DNA of 64,000 nt from Anaerolineales bacterium UBA2395 (lineage in GTDB: Bacteria > Chloroflexota > Anaerolineae > Anaerolineales > Villigracilaceae): assembly GCA_002343775.1 (NCBI GenBank), contig DDSH01000032.1, positions 50,249 to 114,248 of the forward strand. The letters run 5' to 3'. Shown here piece after piece: positions 33,470 to 42,312 of the stretch; the stretch's first letter is position 1, and each line of letters starts with the position of its first letter. The translations under genes and the position numbers were made by a program. A model generated the notes under the pieces. It did no database searches. It saw only the letters and a program-made list of their open reading frames with translations, and was not told the origin of the DNA.

Positions 33470-34492
33470 ATGAATAACCCAAATGATGTTCTACGCGCGA
33501 GAAATGGTTATATCTGGTCCCTGCTTGCCCCATTCATGGTCATTGTCACCACTCTGGCGATCGCCTCCATGAATTTCAGTTATTCGATCTGCGTCAGTGA
33601 TGAAATCGATTGTGGGAGAAATGGCGCAAAGATGCTTAATTATGTTTTCGGGCTTCTTCCGTCCGCATTGTGGTACATCTTTTTATTCCCTAACGCGTTC
33701 CATAGAGAAAGCGTGTTCGTGCGCAAACACGGATGGCACGCGCTGGCGCAAGGCGGCATCTTATTGGGGGTGGCATTCTTAGGCTTGCTGATCGACTGGC
33801 TGACCCGCGCGAACGGTGTGATACCTAATATTACCTTTGCTGTCCTGTTCGTTATCTGGCTGGTGTATTTAATGCGGTACCAAAAATTCGTTAAAAAGCA
33901 CACCCTGTCACCCACAGACCCATTATTCGTCGAACAGTCGTTAAATCATCTTAAAAGCAGCGACCCGCTGGAACGCCGGATGGCTGTTATAGATTTAGCG
34001 CAATCCAAATCTCCCGAAACCGTCTCTGAATTGATCGAGGCAACGCAAGATAGTGACAATATTGTCCGCCACAATGCACTTGATGCGTTGCGTACAATTG
34101 AGTCTCCAGAGGCAAGGCAATTCCTCGAATCTCAAAACATCCAGCCGAAAGTAGACGTGGAAACCGCAATAAAAACCGGTTTACTGGTCGGGCTGATCGG
34201 AACTCCAATCGCTCTCATCGCATCGATCACCGTGATCATGGTTTCAATGGGCGGGTTCGATCCCGTCATGATCTTTGCCTCATGGGTCATTATCGGGGTT
34301 TTGATCATCTTCCCCTTCGCCATTTTTTGCATTCTCGGAGCGTTGATCGGGGCTTTGATTGGAAGGGAACGCAGCGGCACGAAAGAAGCGCTCCGGAACG
34401 CCGCCATTATGGGATTGATCATCGGCACTGTGATCTTCATCCTCTTGTTTATCAGCACAAATAGTCTTCTTGAGCCCTTTATCGGGTTTTGA
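33470..34492 (+). CDS. Membrane protein with central HEAT repeats
   Basis: A 340-residue protein. Residues 1-135 have four helices and the phrase NFSYSICVSD with two conserved Cys (SICVSDEIDCG). HEAT repeats follow (about 155-215; LERRMAVIDLAQSKSPETVS, DSDNIVRHNALDALRTIE), then three Gly-rich helices. The first 110 residues are strongly similar to the gene at 34574. AGGAG precedes the ATG. Confidence 0.82.
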   Translation: MNNPNDVLRARNGYIWSLLAPFMVIVTTLAIASMNFSYSICVSDEIDCGRNGAKMLNYVFGLLPSALWYIFLFPNAFHRESVFVRKHGWHALAQGGILLGVAFLGLLIDWLTRANGVIPNITFAVLFVIWLVYLMRYQKFVKKHTLSPTDPLFVEQSLNHLKSSDPLERRMAVIDLAQSKSPETVSELIEATQDSDNIVRHNALDALRTIESPEARQFLESQNIQPKVDVETAIKTGLLVGLIGTPIALIASITVIMVSMGGFDPVMIFASWVIIGVLIIFPFAIFCILGALIGALIGRERSGTKEALRNAAIMGLIIGTVIFILLFISTNSLLEPFIGF

Positions 34493-34573
34493 TGATGAGG
34501 TGAAGTGTAAAACTTGTCAAAAGCTCAGCGCTTGTCAAGCGTAATAAAAAAACATATAAAACAGGAGATATAT

Positions 34574-35359
34574 ATGAATCCCCCAAACGAAGTTCAACGC
34601 GCGAAAAATGGTTATATCTGGTCCCTTGTTGCCCCATTCATGGTCCTTGCGACCACTCTGGTGATTGCCTCCATGAATTTCAGCTATTCGATCTGTGTCA
34701 GTGACAATATCGATTGTGGGTGGAACGATGCAAAATATCTTAATTATCTTATCGGGTTTATTCCATCTGTCTTGTGGTACGTCTTTCTTTTGCCCAACGC
34801 CTTTCACAAAGAAAGCGCCTTCGTACGCAAACATGGGAGACGCACACTGATGCTGGCGGGCATACTTTGGGGAGTGGCATTGCTCATCCTTGTGATCACA
34901 TTGATAATGCCGGTATCGGACGACACGCTCCTCAAGACGGTATTTCCCACTCTGTTCGTCATTTGGTTGTTTCAGTTATCCCAGTTGAACAATTTCATTA
35001 AAGAGAATAATCCCAAAAAAGAGGATAACTCCATTAAAGAGAACAGCCCCAAAAAAGAGAATGACCTCAAATCAAAAAACACTGAGAAACCAACTACCAA
35101 CCCGATTTGGATCATCATTTCGGTGGGTTCATTGGTTGCGTTGTTTTTCTGGAGCAGTCTGGATTATGAAGCGCAAGGAAACCTTGTAATGGCAGGAGCC
35201 GTGTGTTTGATCGCCGCTGTTCCAATTCTCGCCCTGGGAGGTTGGGCGGCTCTGTTGTCAAGGTTCACCACATCAGATAAAAAAAATGACGACAAAAGTA
35301 AAGTGGATGAACCATCTCAGCCTGATGCAGAAACCGACATAAAGAATAAAAGCGAATAG
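34574..35359 (+). CDS. Membrane protein, paralogue of 33470 with Lys/Asn repeats
   Basis: A 261-residue protein. Residues 1-135 match the preceding gene (GYIWSL-APFMV, NFSYSICVSD, LPNAFH-ES-FVRKHG). Then it diverges into a charged repeat (KENNPKKEDNS, KENSPKKENDL), two helices and an acidic tail. ATG 34574 follows AGGAG. A tandem duplication with exchange of the C-terminal part is inferred. Confidence 0.8.
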   Translation: MNPPNEVQRAKNGYIWSLVAPFMVLATTLVIASMNFSYSICVSDNIDCGWNDAKYLNYLIGFIPSVLWYVFLLPNAFHKESAFVRKHGRRTLMLAGILWGVALLILVITLIMPVSDDTLLKTVFPTLFVIWLFQLSQLNNFIKENNPKKEDNSIKENSPKKENDLKSKNTEKPTTNPIWIIISVGSLVALFFWSSLDYEAQGNLVMAGAVCLIAAVPILALGGWAALLSRFTTSDKKNDDKSKVDEPSQPDAETDIKNKSE

Positions 35360-35419
35360 CTTCAATCAACCCAGCAAAATACCCAGAGACTGACAGCCTA
35401 TTTAGCATCGGAGATGACA

Positions 35420-36232
35420 ATGAGCCAAAACCCTGAAATACCCCAACCCGAAAATAAATCGACAAAACTCCCCTTTATCATTTTGGCACTCCTTGGGCTC
35501 GGACTGATCGGTTACTGCATTTTCGGTGCATTTACCCTGCTCAACCCCAAGCAAAGCGCGCTGGAAACTGAAAACGCCGCCGAAGTAAATGACCAGAATT
35601 CGGAGAATGAATTACAAAACCCCAGTGAGGATGCCCAAGCGTTGATAGACGAGTCGGCTCAATGGGCAACGGTATTCGAGGAAACCTTTGATTCAAATAC
35701 AAATGTGAACGGCTGGAATATGGGTGAAGCTACAACAGGAGAAATAGAGAGCGATCTTGAGATCAAAGACGGAAAATATGTGTGGGATGTCACATCGAAG
35801 AACAAGGTTACCGGCATTCTCTCCCCCATGACCCTCTCCACTGTGAGTGATTTTCGTCTGAGCGCGGATGTGAAGTTGACAAGCGGCACATATAAACCTG
35901 TGTACGGGGTGGTCTTTCGTGATAACCCCAATGGGGATGGGTATTTCTTCGGCATCTATGGTGAAACATTCCTAATCGATAAATACCATTCAGGGTCAAC
36001 CACTCGATTCGCCGAATCGCAAAAAACGCCAGCAATACGCCCGCAGGAAACCAATCGCCTGACCGTGATCGCCAAAGATTCTTTTTTGGTATTCCTCATC
36101 AATGACCAATTCGTTTTTGAAGTAGTTGATGAAGGCATAGACCAAGGCACACTCGGGTTTGGGGTCACTTTCTTTCATGTAGATCTGCAGAACTCTTTTG
36201 AATTCGATAATTTTATCGTTAAGATCCCTTAA
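35420..36232 (+). CDS. Membrane-anchored LamG/DUF1080-like protein
   Basis: A 270-residue protein with one helix (about 20-42), an Asn/Glu-rich linker, and an exported concanavalin-like domain (about 85-270; FDSNTNVNGWNMG, GVVFRDNPNGDGYFFGIY, FEFDNFIVKIP). Such domains bind sugars or other polymers. ATG 35420 is preferred because GGAG lies eight bases upstream; the ATG six bases earlier is too close to it. Confidence 0.8.
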   Translation: MSQNPEIPQPENKSTKLPFIILALLGLGLIGYCIFGAFTLLNPKQSALETENAAEVNDQNSENELQNPSEDAQALIDESAQWATVFEETFDSNTNVNGWNMGEATTGEIESDLEIKDGKYVWDVTSKNKVTGILSPMTLSTVSDFRLSADVKLTSGTYKPVYGVVFRDNPNGDGYFFGIYGETFLIDKYHSGSTTRFAESQKTPAIRPQETNRLTVIAKDSFLVFLINDQFVFEVVDEGIDQGTLGFGVTFFHVDLQNSFEFDNFIVKIP

Positions 36233-36247
36233 TGGAGCTACATAGAT

Positions 36248-36439
36248 ATGAACACTTCTAATATTTTTGAACTGCGCGTCGCAGTTACAGCGCAGAATTA
36301 TGAAAGCCTAGTCAAGTTCTATTGCATTGGGCTTGGAATCGAACCCGCCGCTATCTGGAACAACGATGGTGGCAAGGCACTGATGCTCAACATGGGCAAT
36401 GCCGTCGCTAAACCTCAACCTGGAATCGGTCGCTTGTAA
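36248..36439 (+). pseudogene. VOC (glyoxalase-like) protein, N-terminal fragment
   Basis: About 52 codons of a VOC-fold protein (FELRVAVTAQNYESLVKFYC, KALMLNMGNA), then a non-matching tail and stop. A full domain has about 120 residues. It ends 77 bases before the decayed NmrA-like fragment, so both were probably cut in one rearrangement. Confidence 0.65.
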
Positions 36440-36515
36440 TGGGTGTGTGAACGAAAATATTCGTGCCGGAGAGCAATGTATCGAATGTTGATTGGAATGA
36501 CAGCTGTCTTGGAAA

Positions 36516-36914
36516 TTACATCCAAACCTCCCGATAATCCATTACATATTGTCTGAATGTGATTGGGCTATTCCCGGTTAATCGCTCAACCTCATCGGTT
36601 ATCGGTTCTTCCATCCCGAGGCGGATGGAGGTGTACAGCCCGGTCATCACCAGGTCAAACATGAAAGGCGTACCTCTACGCATCACCTCGATCAAGAAAT
36701 AAAGCGGGTTCGGGTTGCGGTAGGTGATTCTCGTCCCAGCATTTCGCTCATGATCCTGGCGGCTTCCCAATAATCCAGCCGTTCGCTGCCGGTCAGGTCG
36801 TAGTTCCTACCGACATGTCCATCCTCCAGTAGTGTCACAGCCGCAACCGCCCCGATGTCACGTGCATCGATGAAGGCGGTTTTTGCCTTTCCCACTGGCA
36901 CAAAAATCTCATTT
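36516..36914 (-). pseudogene. NmrA-like gene, decayed second copy
   Basis: The C-terminal half of a close relative of the gene at 15585: PVGKAKTAFIDARDIGAVAA, then a lost base turns GRRITYRNPNP into another frame, and the rest (ITYRNPNPLYFLIEVMRRG to WM) is in the shifted frame. The N-terminal half is missing and joins at about 36914 directly to the SDR-like fragment. Confidence 0.85.
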
Positions 36915-37456
36915 CTGTGCCTCCCCCGAGAAGTTCACCGTGAAGGATGCCAAACTGACGGTATTCAAGGGCGACTCGATGGACGCCGATGCTGTCGAGA
37001 AGGCGATTGCAAGGCAGGATGCAGTCATCAGTACCTTGGGGCCGACCCGACCGCCAGTCCCCCACATGATGGAAATTTCAGGAAAAAATATTGTGGTAGG
37101 GATGAAAAAAACATGGAGTACGCCGACTGGTTTCGACAACGGGCGCAGGGGTGCGCCAGCCCGAAGATCAACCCAAATTTATTGATCACTTCATTGGATT
37201 CCTGCTCAATCTATTGGCAAAAGATGTGGTGCTGGATTCGGCTGCAAATGTGAAGGCGATCCAGGCATCCGATTTGGAATGGATCGTAGTTAGGTATCCA
37301 CGCCTGATGGATAGCGAACATAAAGGCAGATATCAGGTCTGGTATGTAAGCAAGAGTTCGGGTACGCAACTTTCCCGCGCCGACGGCGCAGACTTTATTT
37401 TGAAAGAACTGACCGAAATGAAGTGGTTGAAGAAATTACCAGTGGCGAGTTATTGA
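36915..37456 (+). pseudogene. SDR-like gene, decayed second copy
   Basis: A relative of the gene at 17141 without its first 30 residues (begins at SPEKF), with a frameshift at an A-run near 37107 (VVGMKKTWSTP instead of MRKHGVRRLVSTTG). It is readable again as VRQPEDQPKFIDHFIGF to the stop. The TetR gene that lies between the two in the intact locus is missing altogether. Confidence 0.85.
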
Positions 37457-37487
37457 CCTGAATAGGTCGGATTTGACCTTCCTTGAC

Positions 37488-37529
37488 AAAAAAAGAACAG
37501 CACCCCATATCTGGGCGCTGTTCTTTTTT
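37488..37529 (+). terminator. Intrinsic terminator after decayed SDR copy
   Basis: AAAAAAAGAACAGC pairs with GCTGTTCTTTTTT, nearly the same design as the terminator at 17803. A second 10-bp inverted repeat (CCTAATTGAC/GTCAATTAGG) follows at 37530-37559. Confidence 0.85.
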
Positions 37530-37645
37530 CCTAATTGACACAGAACTGGGTCAATTAGGAAAACCAGCTTGGCTGTCACCACATACAGAGTTCCATATGG
37601 CAACATAAGTCAGTGTCCAACGAGAGAATTATTGGATACTAACTT

Positions 37646-38029
37646 TTACCTTATCCAAATTAAGATGGAAACGCCAAGCAATCCCAGCCATCCAGGGTGT
37701 TTCCCATTCGTACCCACCAACACTAACAACGAAGATATAAACGTCGAAAGCAATATTGTGTTAAAGATAAATTCCCGGGTTGCAACATCAGATGAAGAAA
37801 ACGAAAGACGCCATAGGATTATACAAATTCCCCACGCTAAAACGGTTGAGATATGCCAACTCGCCCATAGAATTCGCAACTGATGTTCTGAGATATTGGC
37901 ACCTCCCTCGGTTGGCACAAACCGACCCTGAGACCGCATCCTACTAAAGATACGAATTTCGCCAATGGTTGAATGAGCGAGGCCCACTATAAATAGCAGG
38001 CAGATCGCCGTGATCAAATATGCATTCAT
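37646..38029 (-). CDS. Four-helix membrane protein
   Basis: A 127-residue protein with four helices. The N-terminal part has GLAHSTIGEIRIFSRMR, a phrase seen in small Chloroflexota and proteobacterial membrane proteins of unknown role. ATG 38029 follows AGGAGA with eight bases between. Function unknown. Confidence 0.7.
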   Translation of the reverse strand: MNAYLITAICLLFIVGLAHSTIGEIRIFSRMRSQGRFVPTEGGANISEHQLRILWASWHISTVLAWGICIILWRLSFSSSDVATREFIFNTILLSTFISSLLVLVGTNGKHPGWLGLLGVSILIWIR

Positions 38030-38178
38030 GAACAGACTCTCCTGATTTCTGGATAATAAATATTTCGCCACTAACAGCGAACCTGGCGCCAACTTCTCCA
38101 ATGGAAAATAATAAACTTACAATCTAACATTAAGAAAAAGGCGTGGTCCAATCTACCAGGCGCGACGTTGGACAGGTT

Positions 38179-38832
38179 TTATCTTAAAAGCACTATAAAG
38201 ACCAAAGGCAAATCTATGACCACATGGACAATCATCATGAATGATAAATTCCGCTGCCAAAAGTATAAACCAGTAAGGATAATTCCCAACGGGATGACTA
38301 CGCCAACCACATGAGCAATATTCCATCCTGCTGAGTGAATAGCCACAAAAAATATTAAACTAATCAACCCGCTTACCCACTTATTGCTTGTAATTTCATA
38401 TAGTCTTTCCAGAGCATAACCACGAAACAAAATCTCCTCGGTTATGCCTGCCGTGAGAACGCTCAAAAGCAATATCCACCAAGAGAAATTTGAGGTAACC
38501 TGTGTTATTGACCCTGTATCGGATGGCGGAAAAACCTTGCTAACGGCCAAGGTGAATATAGGAACGAGTAAGGATAATAGAATGCCTAATCCCATAGCCG
38601 TAAAAATCGATTTCAAAGATAGGGGTTTCCAGCCAATCGTTGTTAACGATAATTTCTCAATACTTTGTGTAAAAAACAACATTCCAAGTGCCAGTACCCA
38701 AAGTACGGCGAAGTCAATCAAGGCGGAAGTAGGTCCATTTACATGAGGCTTGAGAAAAATCGGACTGACAAACAAAATATAAATCAAGGGGACGGCGAGA
38801 GATAAACTTAATCCGAAAATCTTTTTTTGCAA
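38179..38832 (-). CDS. CPBP-family intramembrane protease
   Basis: About 217 residues and seven or eight helices. It has the CPBP (Abi/CAAX) signatures EEILFRGYALERL and FVAIHSAGWN: Glu-Glu, Arg and a later His that build the active site of this Rce1-like family. The start is uncertain. TTG 38832 follows AAAGGATGG. The frame is open to 38976, but that extension translates the repeat at 38905-39019 and is unlikely to be coding. Confidence 0.8.
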   Translation of the reverse strand: MQKKIFGLSLSLAVPLIYILFVSPIFLKPHVNGPTSALIDFAVLWVLALGMLFFTQSIEKLSLTTIGWKPLSLKSIFTAMGLGILLSLLVPIFTLAVSKVFPPSDTGSITQVTSNFSWWILLLSVLTAGITEEILFRGYALERLYEITSNKWVSGLISLIFFVAIHSAGWNIAHVVGVVIPLGIILTGLYFWQRNLSFMMIVHVVIDLPLVFIVLLR

Positions 38833-38904
38833 ATTTATGAACCATCCTTTGTGGGAATACCAATGGTTTGTACTAGTTTCGTGCAACTTCACGGGATATC
38901 TGCG

Positions 38905-39019
38905 TTGAGGCAGGTACGGCGAAACCGTCCAACCGGAAGAGGCTAAGGCGAAAGAAACTGCTTGGGATGTGCTCACGTCCTTTGGGCAATCCCCCGTATC
39001 AAATGCACGCCTTGTTCGG
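38905..39019 (-). repeat. attC-like element, copy 6
   Basis: On the minus strand GCCGAACAAGGCGTGCA, GGGGGATTGCCCAAAGGACG, CACATCCCAAGCAG, CGCCTTAGCCTCTTCCGG and TTGGACGGTTTCGCCG follow. It has the same order of blocks as copies 4 and 5, placed upstream of the CPBP gene. Outside it, 39020-39188 shows nothing. Confidence 0.55.
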
Positions 39020-39188
39020 CGCGATTTTTACCGAGCCGTGAAAATAGAACATCGGCTTTCCATCGGGCGAGCCCTACTCATCATAACCGAGTCTACACCC
39101 ATCGGGCAATTGAAATTGCTGATTGAGTTTTGGCATTTTTATATCTTTGAATATGGAGGCACATATCCAAAAAAAAGATGCAAACTTT

Positions 39189-39575
39189 TTATTCGATTTT
39201 CTCTGCAAACGCGAGCATATGACCGTCAGAATCAAGGCAATACGCGACGCGATCGCCCCAGTCGCGATCCGTGAGCGGACTCAATCCGGTTGCACCCGCT
39301 TCAAGCGCACGGCGGAAATAGGTTGAGGGATTTTCGACAAACAAGTAAATCTCAGAGCGTGGTATCCCGTTCGCGCGGGCAGGGTCAGGGAGGCGGCTTC
39401 CGAGAAGTCGTTTGATTCCCGCTTCTGGCATTAATCCCAAAACACTGTTTTCAGACAGAGCGAACTCCGTCATGCCAGGTACGTTGAGGGACGGTTGACG
39501 ACCCAGCACGCGCATATAAAACTCCGTGCTGTGGGCTTGGTCTTTGACGTAGAGGATGAAATGGATTTTGGTCAT
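39189..39575 (-). CDS. VOC-family (glyoxalase/bleomycin-resistance-like) protein
   Basis: A 128-residue single VOC domain: HFILYVKDQAHSTEFYMRVL at the start and YCLDSDGHMLAFAEK at the end. Metal-ligand positions include His5 and a late Glu. Such proteins may be isomerases, dioxygenases or drug-binding proteins; the substrate is unknown. Confidence 0.85.
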   Translation of the reverse strand: MTKIHFILYVKDQAHSTEFYMRVLGRQPSLNVPGMTEFALSENSVLGLMPEAGIKRLLGSRLPDPARANGIPRSEIYLFVENPSTYFRRALEAGATGLSPLTDRDWGDRVAYCLDSDGHMLAFAEKIE

Positions 39576-39590
39576 TGGTTATTATGCTGA

Positions 39591-39658
39591 AGTACTGCGC
39601 ACTTGCACTCTTGAAGAACATCTGAATGATGCGGCGTGCAAGCGCCAGGGAAGGTACT
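39591..39658. repeat. Dispersed hairpin repeat (AGTACY type)
   Basis: Begins AGTACTGCGCACTTGCA and ends GGCGTGCAAGCGCCAGGG, then AAGGTACT. The arms CACTTGCA/TGCAAGCG pair imperfectly. It closely matches 51059-51118. Confidence 0.5.
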
Positions 39659-39742
39659 GTTTCATAGGGTCGATTTTTATGCTGTAAGATCTACCTCGCA
39701 ATAATGGAGTGTTGTGATTTTTACTACGGTTTGATGGGCGGA

Positions 39743-40783
39743 TCAATCCATCCAGGGCCACGCAATTTTCTGCCAATTTCCTTCGCTTGCCGCCGGGCAA
39801 CCTCCAAAGGTGAACCAAATTTCGCCAGCACTCGGGCATGCGATGTTCGAGTAAACGGTAACGACATGCTCGTCGCGCCTTTCGATTTCATCATGCGCGA
39901 GAACCTGAATGAGATCGGCGGGCAGGTCCGGGAGCGTCTGCGCGGAGGATAATGTTTGTATCAGGTCTGCCATTCTGTCGAAGCGGCTCAAGGTGCCTAA
40001 TGGCTCTTTGTCGGCGTCGCTCAGGGTAATATCTTCGCAGGCGCAAAAATGATTCGTTCCAACAATCCAGCCGTCGATTGGCTCTCTTCGATAATATTGC
40101 GAACATAGACATTCGAAAAGCACGAATTCGTTATTTTTTCCGTCCACTACAAATAACAACATGCCGCCATCCCTGTCTGTCTTATTGAGAAATGCTTCGA
40201 CATCGTTGATTGTACGGCAAAGTTCCAATGCTTCGGTCAGAAACACGTAGGGAGGTACATGTGGTTTGTTTAGCATAGGCGTATCCCAAACGGGCAGGAA
40301 GTTATAGTGTAACCACAACTTTTCCTGATTGATGCCTGTCGGTGTGAAAATCCCACCCTCCATTGGGAAGTTAATCGTTGGAATCCGACCCTCAACTTCA
40401 CGGATCGTCATGTAGCCCCAAAGTTCTGGCGCAAAGAAATCGTTGTTTCGCGCAACCCACGCTTGATTCTCGAACAAGCAAACCGCCCCACTACACTGTT
40501 TAGCGTCGCATTCTTCGATGTACGCCCATTCTGCGAGACGCTGCAAGGAAATGCCCGCACCTTCCGCCATCCCTTCGAATTCATCCTGAAAACGCGCTGG
40601 CAGTCTCCGCAGCCAAGGTAACGCGCCCGCGTGTAATTTCTCCAGGTCTTTGGATTCTTTGACCCTGGCAATATAGCGGCTGATTGTTTGTTCGAGCGAG
40701 GCAGCGAACGTTTGCCCTGCGGTAAACCCAATTTGGCGGGGACTACCTTTGAAATGATATGTCCGATCAAGATAACTGTTCAT
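39743..40783 (-). CDS. C45-family peptidase / acyltransferase-like hydrolase
   Basis: A 346-residue Ntn-hydrolase of the acyl-CoA:6-aminopenicillanate acyltransferase type (MEROPS C45). The likely nucleophile is Cys97 (AKQCSGAVC), which becomes the N-terminus after self-cleavage, followed by VARNNDFF. The family hydrolyses or transfers amide-linked acyl groups. Substrate unknown. Confidence 0.85.
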   Translation of the reverse strand: MNSYLDRTYHFKGSPRQIGFTAGQTFAASLEQTISRYIARVKESKDLEKLHAGALPWLRRLPARFQDEFEGMAEGAGISLQRLAEWAYIEECDAKQCSGAVCLFENQAWVARNNDFFAPELWGYMTIREVEGRIPTINFPMEGGIFTPTGINQEKLWLHYNFLPVWDTPMLNKPHVPPYVFLTEALELCRTINDVEAFLNKTDRDGGMLLFVVDGKNNEFVLFECLCSQYYRREPIDGWIVGTNHFCACEDITLSDADKEPLGTLSRFDRMADLIQTLSSAQTLPDLPADLIQVLAHDEIERRDEHVVTVYSNIACPSAGEIWFTFGGCPAASEGNWQKIAWPWMD

Positions 40784-40905
40784 CGAGTAGTTTTTCCTAC
40801 ACGCTTACAGCAATGGCAAATCGGTAGATTGATCATGGTCCCTATGGGATGCATAATGAACCTTCCATATACAACATTGAGGGTACTTTACATTTTAACG
40901 GTTTA

Positions 40906-41124
40906 TTACGACTTGAGAAATCCCACAATCTGCTTGTGAATCTCCACCGATCGTAGCGCGCCGCTGTGACCGAGACCGTTCGTTTCGCCGACGTAGTTGG
41001 GCGGCACATTCATCACCAGCGCGCACGTCGCGGAAAGATAACCAAGACTGACCACCAATCCCAGCATGACCAGAAAACTGTAGCGGCGCTATTTTTTAGA
41101 GAGGGATTGGATGGTGAGGCGCAT
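40906..41124 (-). pseudogene. Alpha/beta hydrolase remnant with internal deletion
   Basis: The minus strand reads MRLTIQSLSKK, then TAG, then RRYSFLVMLGLVVSLGYLSA and VMNVPPNYVGETN (a membrane anchor). It then jumps to GLGHSGALRSVEIHKQIVGF, which looks like the C-terminus of an alpha/beta hydrolase. The whole catalytic middle is missing and there is one nonsense codon. Confidence 0.6.
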
Positions 41125-41230
41125 GTGTGGTTTCCTTTTTTTATGAGTTTCATCAAGAAGGCGGATGATTGCATTAAATCATGTCCGTGTCCGTGTGGGG
41201 TCAGGTTTTCTACTTTTGATCGTGCCGCGC

Positions 41231-42295
41231 TCAAGACGAGAATGTTGCGGCTTGATTGCCCAGCCAATCCATCATCACGTCGAAATACCCATCGGCAAAT
41301 TCCCCACCGACGCGGATAGTGTGACTGGCATTGGGAAACACATGGATCGTAAACGCTTTATTGCCCGCTTCGCGCAGGTATTGTTCATAGAGCATCACGC
41401 TCTTCTTCACAGGAATGGAGGTGTCGCTCTCGCCGAAGATCGCCAGCACGGGGCAGCGGACTTTGGTCAAGAAGTCGGCGGGGTTAACATTCATCACCGC
41501 CTGCATTTGCGCCTTGACCATCTCCCACGCCTGCGGCGGAAAACTTTCGAGCATGGGCAGGACTTCATCCAGGTGCAGAAACTTCGTCCAGCGTTCCTCT
41601 TCGATGCCATGCAAAACTTCGACGACCTTTCCATGCTCGGCAGCAGGTTCGATGGGGTTGTAAGTCAGTTCCGTCAACTCGCTCCAGAGTCCGCCACCCA
41701 AGCGACGGGATTCGGACAGATTGACTTCCCGAAACATCGGCGCGGGTAGGACGATATCCACCATCAGCCGCCTCACCAGGACTGCTTTGGCGATCTCGTC
41801 TTCATCGAATCCTTCTGCGCGACTCTCCGCTTCAACGCGAAAAACTTCCTGTTCCGCGGGCGTGACACCTGGTCCCGAAACGGGGATAATGAACGCCACG
41901 CCTTTATAGGACGCCGCCACCATATGACAAATCCATCCGCCCTGGCTGACGCCCCATAACCCGACGGCATTGGGCTTGATGTCGGGACGCGCCTGCAAAT
42001 ACCCGATCACGGCAATCGCTTCTTCGGTTCGATATTCCAGCGTCTCGAAACCTTGACCCTGTCCTGATCCGCCGCCCCAGCCTGGTCCGTCGTAATGCAG
42101 GACGGCAAAGCCAGCGCGAACCAACTGCTGCGCGTGTTCGACGTAATACGGGTCATCCTTACCCGACCTGTCCGCGCCGTGGAGCAGAACCAGCGCGGGG
42201 CAGGGAGTGTCCGTCGCTGGGCGGGTCAGAATGCCGTTGAGTTCCTTGTCGTTCACGGTGAACTTTACTTCTTCGATGGTGAATGAATCTTTCAT
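41231..42295 (-). CDS. Alpha/beta hydrolase (dienelactone/BAAT-like)
   Basis: A 354-residue hydrolase. The core is VLLHGADRSGKDD, the nucleophile elbow is GVSQGG (about 134-139), followed by the acid region FGESDTSIPV and His in FPNASHTI. It has an extended cap between strands 6 and 7. No signal peptide, so probably cytoplasmic. An ester or thioester substrate is likely but unknown. AGGAG precedes the start. Confidence 0.9.
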   Translation of the reverse strand: MKDSFTIEEVKFTVNDKELNGILTRPATDTPCPALVLLHGADRSGKDDPYYVEHAQQLVRAGFAVLHYDGPGWGGGSGQGQGFETLEYRTEEAIAVIGYLQARPDIKPNAVGLWGVSQGGWICHMVAASYKGVAFIIPVSGPGVTPAEQEVFRVEAESRAEGFDEDEIAKAVLVRRLMVDIVLPAPMFREVNLSESRRLGGGLWSELTELTYNPIEPAAEHGKVVEVLHGIEEERWTKFLHLDEVLPMLESFPPQAWEMVKAQMQAVMNVNPADFLTKVRCPVLAIFGESDTSIPVKKSVMLYEQYLREAGNKAFTIHVFPNASHTIRVGGEFADGYFDVMMDWLGNQAATFSS

Positions 42296-42312
42296 TTTAC
42301 AAATCTCCTCTT

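Noticed and set aside
37530..37559. 10-bp inverted repeat as an operator
   Set aside because: It follows a terminator directly and no gene starts nearby on the plus strand; it is mentioned only with the terminator.
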